From contig OY821746.1 in NCBI GenBank assembly GCA_963682055.1, positions 24,680,481 through 24,744,480 on the forward strand: DNA of 64,000 nt. Reading direction: 5' to 3'. Source of the DNA: Primula veris (taxonomy: Eukaryota > Streptophyta > Magnoliopsida > Ericales > Primulaceae). Below, one piece after another: positions 38,559-50,500 of this stretch; the stretch's first letter is position 1; each line of letters starts with the position of its first letter. The notes under the pieces were generated by a model. It did no database searches. It was not told the DNA's origin and saw only the letters and a list, made by a program, of their open reading frames with translations. The position numbers were made by a program, and so were the translations under genes.

Positions 38559-41500
38559 ATGGATCGTCAGCTCCGGAATAGGAAGAGAGAGAGAGACTCC
38601 TTTTCTGGCTTTCTCCCTACCGAGGTTCGTCTTTTTTATTTACTTATTTATTTATTTATAGACTATTGGATGAATAATAAATGTTTATTGGTTTTCTTTC
38701 TTTACGAATTTTGTAACACTTTTTTACTACATTGTGTGTATCTGATTCACCATTGCTGGAAAATCTTTACTTATTTTTACTGATTATTAGTCGAGTTGTA
38801 GAACGGCTTGTTTGGCTGCCGATTGTGAGAAAATAAGTTGTTTTTTTTAGGACGAGAGAAAAGTTGGGGTTCGTCTTTTTATTTATTTATTGATAAACTA
38901 TTGAATGGATAATAAACGTCTATTGGTTTTTGTTATTTACGAATTTTGTCACACTTTTAAGTACATTGTGTGTATCTATTTGACAAACAAATGGCATGCC
39001 ATTGGTGGAAATTGTCACTTATTTTTACTGATTATTAGTCGATTTGTTGAGCGCGCTATAGGGCTTGTTTGGCTGCCGATTGTGAGAAAATAAGTTGTTT
39101 TTTTTAGGACGAGAGAAAAGTTGGGGTCTGTCTTTTTATTTATTTATTGATAAACTATTGAATGGATAATAAACGTCTATTGGTTTTAGTTCTTTACGAA
39201 TTTTGTAACACTTTTAAGTATCGTGTGTATCTGATTAACAAATAAATGAGTTCATACGATGGGTGGAAATCGTCACTTATTTACCGATTATTAGTCGATT
39301 TGTAGAACGCTATAGGGCTTGTTTGGCTGCCAATTGTGAGAAAATAAGGTGTTTTTTAGGACGAGAGATAGGTTGAGGATTTAATGGTCTTCAAATTTTA
39401 ATTTTTTTGTAGGTTGTATAATCTAATCAGTTAGCCAAATTACAACATTCGGTCAAAGTAACGGAAAAAGATGATGACTTTTGACATACTCCCTCCATCT
39501 CAATTTATCATAAAATTTGGGGATACCTGCAATTTTACAATGCAAAATTGGTTTACTTGTCGGAATTGTAAATTTTAAAAGTTAGTAAAATAGTTAACAT
39601 GATAAATTATATAAATAACTTTTGAAATTCGCAACTAGTACACCAATTTTGCATTGTAAAATTACACGTATCTCCATAATTCCTTATAAATTGGGAGGGA
39701 GTATATATCACTAGTCAGCTTCACAACCCCTAATTTAGGGCCCATTTGGCATCATATTTTGTTGGTCAAAAAGCTGTTTTTAAAAAGGATAAATTAACAA
39801 AACATACTAATTTCGAAACTAAATTAACAAAAACATATTCAAAAGTTCATACCTTAATTTGTATATTTCATACCGTTATTTCAAAAGTTCATACCGTTAT
39901 TTCAAAAGTTCATACCCTAATTTGTATATTTTCACATCCTTATTCCAAAAGTTCATACCATTGTTTCAAAAGTTCATATCCTAATTCGTAGAGTTCACCC
40001 TTATTTTCAAAATTCATACCACAATTTACAGAATTCATATTCTTCCTTACATAATCCATATCCATAATTTTCAACTCCATACATTTAATTCACGGAATTC
40101 ATACACTTATTTTTCAAGTTTATACACTAGTTAACAAATCCAACTCTTTCCCGTCCTCCGATCTCGAACTACCGCGTCGCTGTCGTGGGCCTCTCCTTCG
40201 ATGACTGCATCTCTGTCAACATCAAACTCGAGTTTTCGACCTCTCTCTACACCCTCGCCGCCCACACCGACGAATGTCTCCGTCTCAATCTCCACCGAAG
40301 AGAGAGATCGGACCACCGAAGAGAGAGATCAGAGAGAAAGGAAAGAGGAGAAAAAGATCGGAAAAATAGAGGGATGAGGAGAGAGAGATCGGAAAGAGAG
40401 AGAAAGGATGAGAGAGCGAGGAGGACGATGAGAGAGATCGGAGGGAGGGAGAATGAGAGAGAGATTGGAGAGAGAGTGAGAGGAGGAAAGAGTGAGAAGA
40501 GGAGAGAGAGGAAATAGATTGGGAGGGATAAATGGGCTTTTTTGTTTTTTTATTAATTATGAAGTGAAGATATGTTTTTGATAATGTAAGTTTTGAGGGT
40601 ATGTTTTTGTTAATATAATAGGTGCAGAGTATGTTTATGTTAATTCCCCTTTTAAAAATCAATGAGTAAAAAGTTTGCTTAAAAAAAACTATTGTAGTGA
40701 TTGTTTGACACCACTGTAACTTTTTTACTTATAAGAGACTTATAATTTATTTTTAATGATAAGTTATTGGTGACCTATTTTAACTCATAAATGAGTTGTA
40801 GATATACAAATAGCTTCTGTTAGAAAGTTTTCATTTTTGAAAAATTTAATGTGAAAAAGCTTAAAGAAAATATGCAAATTCCTAGCTTCTATGCTTTTTA
40901 GTTTCTGTGACCCAAAAGCTAAATAAGCTAACATACGGAACACCCATAATGTTTGGATTTTAATCAAAAAGCTAAGAAGAAAAGTTGCTGCCAAACATGC
41001 ATTTAGTCCGTGAACTTAAAAAAACTAACCAATGATCTCTTAAAAGTGAGTTTTTTTTTAAGAGTCCATATACTTGCCACTAAAAAATACTCTATACCAG
41101 AAGGAAGACGTATAAATAGTATAGGCCAAATACCCAAGAATACTCCTCTTCGATTGTGGGGCATGAAAGACCCAACAACTGCCCCTCAATGGAAGACCAA
41201 CCCCGGACCATAACACGATTTGATATAATGTTAAAACTCATCTATTCCCTACTAAAGACCCATTGGAAGGAGAGGAACCCATATATAAGCATAGGCTAGG
41301 ACCAAGAACCAATCGATGTGAGATAACGGAGGAGCCGGACGAATAGCTAGGACCAAGAACCCATCGATGTGGGACAAATAGTGTCTGTGATGTTTTACAT
41401 AGATGACGATGACGATAATTATATTTTGATAAAGCGTAAATAGTAACAAATAGCGGTGTCAGCGAGACAGTAATGTTGATGCTGAAGTTTCTTGATACAC

Positions 41501-44500
41501 ATTGTGTTTTACAAAGTTGGGACAATGGTGTAGATGCAACTTTACTCGATTGTACTTTCCAGAGTTGAGACAACAATTATGAGAAGGCTATATGTAGTTT
41601 TCCTTTTTGAAGTTGGCATCAACAATATTACTTTCTTTTGTGGTCAAATGTGTTTTTTCTAACTAGAATATTGGCGATTTATGATTACTTTATAACATTT
41701 TATAAATTGGGTTGATACTAATATGCTCATGTAAGGTGAGAGATGAAGCGATAACTATGATAATATATGTATAACAAGAATATTGTAAAGTTGTTATCTT
41801 TATTGATTCAGAGAATATGAAATGTGATATGAAAATAAAGTCTATTAAATCTGAATGAATTATCACATACAAGTAGACAACTTTATATATAGGTACATGG
41901 CAAATTATATCACTTAATAATCCTTGATTTCCCCACATGTCAATATCAGTGACATTATTACTGAGATTTCTACATTCCCCCTCAAGTTGGATTGTAAATG
42001 TTGATTAGATCCAACTTGCGAATGAAATAGTTGAAACTTTGTCGCGGTAGTCCTTTTGTAAAGATATCAGCAGCTTGGTCCTTCGTAGGGACGTAAGTCC
42101 TACATAAAATTCCGTCTTCAACCTTTCCTATTATGAAATTTCTGTCCACTTCTATATGCTTTGTACGATCATGTTGAACTGGATTGAGAGAGATACTAAT
42201 AGCTGCTTTGTTATCACAATATAGTTTCATTGGACATCTTATTGTAACCTGTAACTCATTTATAAGTCTCTTTAACCAGATTCCTTCACATATCCCTTGT
42301 CTAATCGCACGGCATTGCTTAATGCAACGTCTTGTTTTTTGCTCCTCCAAGTTACTAGATTGCCCCAAACAAAGGTACAATACCCGGTTGTTGACCTTCT
42401 ATGGTGAACCGGCCCAATCCGCGTCTGTGAATATTTCTATTTCCCTGGTTTCACCCTTTTTGAAAAATAGGCCTGTTCCCGGAGCACCTTCAAGGTACCT
42501 GAGTATCTTGTAAACGGCTTCTAAATGAGTTTCTCTTGGTGAATGCATATACTAACTTACAATGCTCATGGCAAAAGCAATATCAGGTCTAGTATGAGAA
42601 AGGTAGATAATTTTCCCAACTAACCTTTGATATATGTTCCTTTCAACTGGTTTTCCAACTAAACCAGTTCTTTTCCCGACTTCCATTGGAGTGTCACTCG
42701 GTTTGCAACCAAGCATACCAGTTTCTGTTAGAAGAGATCCAAAACATATTTTCGTTGAGAGACGTTAATTCCTCCTTTTGATCTCGCAATTTCCATGCCT
42801 AAAAAATATAGTAATTGTCCGATATCTTTAACTTCAAACTCTGCTGCCATAACTTTTTTTAATCTTTCTATCTCCAATAAGTTATCACCAGTTAAAATAA
42901 TATCATCTACATAAACGATTAAGATAGTTTTCTTACCATCTTTAAATATCTAAAAGAACATAGTGTGGTCCGCTTGAATTTGCTGATATCCCTGTCTTTT
43001 GATGACATTTGCGAACTTGCTGAACCATGCTCTTGGTGACTGTTTAAGGCCATAAAGTGCCTTTCTTAATTTGCAGACTTGACTATCACCATCTTTACAA
43101 AATCCCGATGGAATCGTCATGAATACTTCTTCTTCTAAATTTCCATTCAAAAATGCATTCTTTATGTCAAGTTGTTGAAGAGGCCAATCCAAATTAATTG
43201 CAGGCGATAAGAGAATTCGAACAGTATTTAACTTTACCACGGGAGCAAATGTCTCTGAGTCGTCGATTCCATAGGTTTGTGTATACCCTTTGGCAACTAG
43301 ACGGACTTTATAACAGTCTAGTGTTCCATCAGCTTTGTATTTCAGGGTAAATAACCATTTGCAACCGATTGGTTTTTTTCCTTTCGGTAAATCTACCACT
43401 TTCCAGGTTTTGTTTTTTTCCAATGCATTCATCTCCTCCATAATTACTTCTCTCCATTTTGGTATTATGAACGTTTCCTCGATATTGTTTGGTATATGTA
43501 TGCGGTCAATGTCAGTAGTAAAAGCACGAAATCGAGTTGACAAATGACTATAACTTACGAACTTTGCAATAGGATGAAGCCTACAAGATCGATGTTGTTT
43601 TCTAAGAGCAATAGGTAAATTAAGAGATTCAGAATTACCGGCATCGAGTGGAGGCTCCGAAAACGAAGCATTTTGATCTATCACCGGTTCCGACTCTTTT
43701 GGTGCTTCGTCAATGAGGTTCTCTATGTTCTTTCATTTTGACCTCCTTGGGTAAACTTTTAACATTTTGTTTTTGTGTATCTCCCCCTGAGGTTAAGTTT
43801 TCTTCCGTATATGGCATATTAGAATGAGTTGGAGTTATCAGTTCAACTTCCACAATTTGAGGACCAATGTTGCTAACAGGAGATTTATGCATTTCTGGAG
43901 TAATTTGAATAGGATCAGGAGTGGGATCAAGAGTGAGCGGAGTAAGATCGATATTTAAAAATTGGCTATAAGAGCGATCTTTACTTAGATTCTCCCACCG
44001 AAGTGAGTTCTTTTCATAAAAAGGAGTATTTTCAAAAAAAGTGATCCATGCTAACAAAAATCTTTTTAGTGGATGTATCATAACATTTGTAACCTTTTTG
44101 AGTAGGAGAATAACCAATAAAAACGATTTTAATGGCCCTTGGATCTAACTTAATTCGGTTATGTGAGAATGGGCATGGACGAATGATGTACAACCAAACA
44201 CTTTTAAGGGTCAGATCAGAAGCAATAGGAGAGTTTGGGAATGTTTTTTGAAATTTATGGAGTGGCGTCTCGAAATTGAGAACACGACTTGGCATTCTAT
44301 TGATAAGATATGTGGCTGTGAGAATGGCATCGGGCTAGAATGATTTTAGCATGTTTGTGGTGAATAATAAAGCTCGAGCAACTTCAAGGAGATGTTTATT
44401 TTTACGTTCGGCAACCCCATTCTGTTGTGGAGTGTCAACGCAAGAACTTTGATGAATAATCCCATGTTTTTGTAAAAAATCCCCCAAGATTTCATTAAAA

Positions 44501-47500
44501 TATTCTTTTTCATTATCAGCCCGAAAAATTTGAATTTGGGTTTGGAATTGTGTGCTAATCATAGAGTGAAAATTGATAAATACATTTCGAACATCTGATT
44601 TATCTTTTAACAAATAAACCCAAGAAAGACGAGTGTGGTCATCGATAAATGTCACAAACCATTTTGAAAGGGTTCGGTTAGAGATGCGAGATGGACCCCC
44701 ACACATCACTATGAATTATAGAAAATGGTTTTGTTGGTTTAAAGTGGGATTTAGGAAATGAGAATCGTTGGTGTTTGGCGAGTTCACAAATTTCACACCC
44801 GAAATTATGACTTTCATTATTTAAAAATATAGAAGGGAATAGGCGTTTTAGGTACTGGAAATTAGGATGCCCCATTCTAAAATGCCATAACATAATTTCA
44901 TTGTTTGGACAACGATAAGTAACATTGTAATTTAAAAATTGACGTTGTTTACCCAAATTGGTCTCCTCAAAGTAGTAGTCCCTCACATTCTTTAGCACTT
45001 CCAATTATCTTTTCCGATGATAGATCCTGAAAGACACAATATGATGGAAGGAATTTAGCATAACAATCACTCTTTTGTTAATTTGCTAATGGACAGTAGG
45101 TTACAAGATAATTTGGGAACATTCAGTACAGATTCAAGAGTTATCGATTCAAATAATTTAATACTCCTTTTTCCTGCAACCGACGAAAAAGAGCCATCTG
45201 CAATTTTTACTTTGAGGTTACCAGCACATGGAGAATACGAAGAGAATAATTGATAAGCATCAGCCATATGATCCGACGTCTCGGAATCAATAATCCAAGA
45301 AACTTTTGATTTAGATCCTGCATTTAGCGCACTTACAATTTTTTCTTTGTATGCTAACAAGGTAGAGGAACTAAGATCAGTCATATTTCAGTAACAGTTT
45401 GAGAATCAGAGTTGAAGTAACAATTTCTGTGAAGTTTGGATAATTATGCAATTATCCCAAACTTCTGGACAGTACTGATAAAATAGGTGAATAACTAGTA
45501 AACGTAATAACGAAAAAAATAAGATGGAACAGGTCAACCAAATGATCAGATGATGGAGGCAAAGATAGGCCAATCGAAGGATTGCGACACCACTGCAGAG
45601 GTGGCGTGTTCAACTCACCCTTCGTTGCTGCAGTGACTCGTGACGGCGATTTGGACGTGCCTGACCCTTTTTCAGGCCTTATGATCGATTTTGTGAGACG
45701 AATCACGTCCTGTAATTCACATAAATCAAGTACTTGTCAATTGATGGTTTGTAGAAATAAAAGGGTTGCCTTTTTTTGAACGGGTCATCCTTTTTGTGTG
45801 TTTACGTGTTGAGTGAGGGCTAGGATTTCAAACCCTGCTCTGATACCATATTGATTCAGAGAATATAAAATGTGATATGAAAATAAAGTCTATTAAATCT
45901 GAATGAATTATCACATACAAGTAGACAACTTTATATATAGGTACAGGGCTTAACCAAATAATGAAAAAATATATACTAATTATATATACAATCAGTGATA
46001 ATTATATCACTTAATAATCCTTGATTTCCCCACATGTCAATATCAGTGACATTATTACTTAGATTTTTACAATCTTGTAACCTGGAGGTCACATATTTGA
46101 ATCATGTTTGAAGTTTCTTGTAACAAAATGTAAAGTAAGGTTGTGTACCATAAGCCAATAGTGCCCTGACCCACCCCGGACCATGCGCATAGCGGGAGCT
46201 CATGCAATTTAATGACCCGATAATGCAAACTATTCCTTAAAAAATCATAAATAGAAACAGCGAAGTATTCCTTGAAATTAGCCTTCTGTTGAGGTTCAGT
46301 CAACCCATATGCTGCTTTTAGTATTGCTTAAAAAATCAAAAGAAAAAATGACTGTAACTCCACTTTCAAGTCACTAAACTAAACTTAATTTGGTACAATG
46401 ACCCGATAATTGCAACTGTTGCATCTATAAAAGACATATAACTTAAACTAGTTAGAGATTAGAAAAATAAACCTTAATATGGAAAGAAATACTGTATAAC
46501 TTTGGCTCTTTTAAATTCAAACTTCTATACAGGCTATGGAAATGACCTACAATATTGTATTTGTAGAAGTCCGTCAATTACTCACTAAAAGGCCTATTAG
46601 TAAGGAATGGACGGGCTACTACATGGTATCAGAGTGGGCCATCGAAAGGCTAGCCAAGTTATAAGTATGATGGCCACCTCCACCCGATTTGTTGATTGCA
46701 CTCGTTGAGGTTCTCGGAAATTGACCAACCCACGAGTGAGGGGAAGTGTTGGAATTGCCCCACATCACTTGAACATTATAAAAGTCAAGTCTTAATATAT
46801 GCTCATCTCCTTCCTTACTAATAGGCCTTTTAGTGGGGAATGGACGGGCTTCTACAGTATTTGTAAGCAGTATTCTGTATATGACATTTATATGTTCCTA
46901 AAACCATATTAATTAGGACAACAGAACACTTTGGTAGAAGCGCCAACTCAGTTTTGTGCTTTACACGGTGTTAAAACTTTTTTATACTTTTCTCACGCTA
47001 GTTTTACTTTGAAACGTTTTTACTTTTTAATATGTTGAGAGGAAAAGAGCTATTGATTAAATTGCCGAACATTGTAACTGTTGAACTTTCTTCTACTTTT
47101 TTCACGCTAGTTTTACTTTGAAGCGTTTTTACTTTTTAATATGTTTGAGAGGAAAAGAGCTATTGATTAAATTGTGGAACATTGTGAATGTTGACTGGTA
47201 ATAGTATTCTAGCTTAAATTATTAATAAAATAGTAAGAACTTATAAGGCGCAAAATTGCAAATGTTTGTTGTGGTGTTTTGTCTGGACTTGAGCAATTAT
47301 AATCAGGCTGCTTATTATGGAACTCAAGGTTTGTAAGATTTAGAAAACATACTATTCTTTTTCCTTTCAAATCTTTTTAAGAGGATCAAATGCAGACTAC
47401 TTTCACATCAATTAAAACTTGTATTTTTGTCTTCGTGTTAAGTTCTCGTCCATATAATTGGTATATGTAATTTTTGTCATTTCTTTGACTATACATGAGA

Positions 47501-50500
47501 ATGTATATGACGGAAAAATGCTTCAGAAGAAGTTTTAAGTTTTCCCTTCTTGGGTACCTGTAAAACCAATATTCTAATTGAACAAAGATGATTTACATTG
47601 GTGAGACACTCGATATGAACCCACTAGGAATGTTGTTAACCTATGCTAACAAAGGCATGCTTCAAGAGTGGTGTTAAATGTCATGCTTGCCCTTGTTTTA
47701 TATGGAGTTTATTCGTCTTAAGACTAAGAATCCGGTCCTGATAATAAGCTGGATTTGTAAAAAAGGTCCTACTAACAATCTAACATTCTGGTCAGTTTGA
47801 ACTAATTTAATACCTCCCCTCTTGGGTTTTCTAAATGATTCATATGAGAATCATTAATAGTCCATTCCGGTTATATAGTCTGAAGACAAATTGCATTGCC
47901 AAACACATGGACTTATTTATCTCCTAGTCCGACCTCGAAAGGATGTAACCAAACAAAGCGCTGAGTAATGATGAATGATGGTGACATTAGTGCCTTTGAT
48001 ATTTTATAGTAGATGGATTATGACGATGACAATTATATCTTGGTAAAACATATGAATTGTGAAACAAGTTTTTTGACTATGAGCACATGAAAATTAAGCC
48101 TCCCTCTAAACCTTAAAAGTTTGTTTCCTTTTTTTAATAATTATTTTGTCTATGCTTGCCTCCAATTTTTTTTTTTTTACAAATCGATACGTGACAAGAT
48201 GTATCGAAGCAAATACCTTACTTTGAAGGCTTTGATATGAGGAAGAATGGGTGCATGTAGTACACATGATTGTTGCGATTGTTTAATCATCTGAAGTAAA
48301 TAAAAAGTAATGATCGGTCACACCATTTGAATTGTCAAAAATTATTGACAATCCAATATCAATGATATAGTGACCAAGCATGTAGTGTATGGAAAACTTG
48401 CCTGCCTTGTTGGAATATATGAATGCTTTAAGATGCTATCAGACTGACTTCTAGATGTTGGATTATGATTAACTCCACTCGTTATTATACTTTCGTGATG
48501 GATCTTTCATATGATCTGCAAAGACGGGAGAGTGCTAGAGTGTCTTAACAATCCATATTGATAGTGTCTTGGTCATTTAATTTAATCTATGAAGAGTTTC
48601 ATTTTAGTTATAATTCATTTTTGTGAATGTATATGAGACTATCTATGTTAGTGCTATTTGTTATCATATTAGTTTGATACACCTTTGATGGGTTGTTCAA
48701 AAGCTAGCGGGAATATGATAGTATTTATTATTTTACTGTGATAATGTATTGATCCAGCCTGTGATTTTTAGAGTTTTTTTTTCCTTCTTAAAATAGATTA
48801 TTTATGAAAAGGTGTATGAGTATTAACATGGAACTGGAGCTGGATATTGTAAGTTTGTCCATACCCATTCTGTATGCACTTGTTGGCAGTTGTTTGAATT
48901 CTAATGCACAAGTGAGAAAAAAGCAAGTAGTTTGATATTTATCCTATGCCTATTGAGAATTGTCGTAGCCTTTTGTTTAAGGTTTTGCCCTTTCTTCCTA
49001 CTAATTTTGTGTTTGGATGTATCCTTTTCTTGGACGTTTAATGGGCCTGCCTACAAGCGACTAAAAGTCACACTAGGTGCGCTTAGGCGTTAGTCGTGAA
49101 AGTTTTCTGGTCGAAAAGCTGACAATAAGGATAGCTAAGAGGTATAAACATACTACATGTAATGTGATGGAGCCCTAGATGTAAATTTTGATCTTAGAAA
49201 AACTGTCATTGACTAAATGTAGGGGTGGGTTAGGATCGGGACCCGACCCGTGAAGCTCAATACATGTCCCACCCGACTATTTTTTGGAGTGAAAAAAATC
49301 CCAATCCTGGCCGGCAAAAGTCGGGACCCGATTTTTTGGGACCTGATTTCTCGAGATCCCATACGGTCGGGATAGGTTTATCCCGATTTTCCCGACATAT
49401 TTTTTTATTTCCTGACAAATTCATTTTTAATTAAAAAGTTCCATATAAGAAGTAATAATTTTTTCATTGTTGTCTACATGTTATTAACAAGAACCATAAT
49501 CATGTTTTTGAGAATAACACTACTAATAAATGCAAAAAAAAAATACCATTTGGTAAAAATAGAGGGGTAATACTAATAAATAATGGAGTAGATAAAAATA
49601 TAAATTTAATAGGTTTTTTTATGGATTCTTTTTAGTATTTAGTTTTATTCACACAAACAACAATTATTATACTAAATGAGATACATTATCATTATAACTT
49701 GAATAGTCGGTAAATATTGATCATTTATTTTTTTTAACATTTTTTAAAATAACATAATTAATTTTTTAATTGAAGTATATTTTTCATTTTACTAGTCTCT
49801 TATATTCAAAACTACAAATTTATAAATTATGATACTTATTTAACATACATGATCCTATGGAGTATGGACTAAGTAATCTTGTAAAAGTAAATAGTGATTA
49901 TTATTTATTAACTTCATCTATTGATATAACAATTTTAGTATATAATTAATTGCATAGTTTTTTGTAAATAAAATATAAGCTTCTATATTATTTTTGTAAA
50001 ACTAAAGTTACCAAAAATAACATTTAATATAACTATTGGGGTCTCTAATTCATTTAACTCAGAAATAAAGTTCCAACATAATGTTATTGTGATAATATTA
50101 TTATTTTATTTTATTTTGAAAATCGGGTCGGGTCTGAACTTGTGTCGGGATTCATCCTTACACCCGATCCCTATCCCCAAAGTACTCGGATCGGGACAAA
50201 TCGTGACTTTTTTGGGACGTGACAACTTCGGGTAGGGAAAAAATTCTTGAGAGCTCACTATTCGGTTCATATTAACTACGAAACATCAAACAACCCTTTA
50301 CTATAAATACTAATTTTGCGACACTTTAATACTCTATCCACATCAATACATCATCAGCCACTTAGTCGAAATTCTACTCAAATATTATTTTCCTATATTG
50401 CCATAAACAACTTGTCAAGTCATTTGTTTTCTTCAATCCATTGTATATATTGCTCCAAATGAAACATGTATTAACTGTTCCGTCATCGAGCTTGTTTTAC

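Larger units (their letters stand above)
39739..41000. mobile_element. Probable hAT-like non-autonomous element
   Basis: The left end GGCCCATTTGGCATCA is imperfectly matched on the opposite strand by GCATGTTTGGCAGCA at the right end. ATTTAG is repeated directly at both borders (39733-39738 and 41001-41006). The interior holds a TTCATACC array (39840-40125), a GC-richer block (40136-40305) and a GA-rich block (40306-40520). No transposase. Confidence 0.5.

Noticed and set aside
38559..38624. Exon 1 as a separate small gene
   Set aside because: The phase and homeodomain fit to the exon at 50739 are better than any local continuation, which reads into repeats and stops.
40131..40662. Arg/Glu-rich plus-strand and Ser-rich minus-strand frames
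   Set aside because: Produced by GA-rich low-complexity DNA; no start context or domain.
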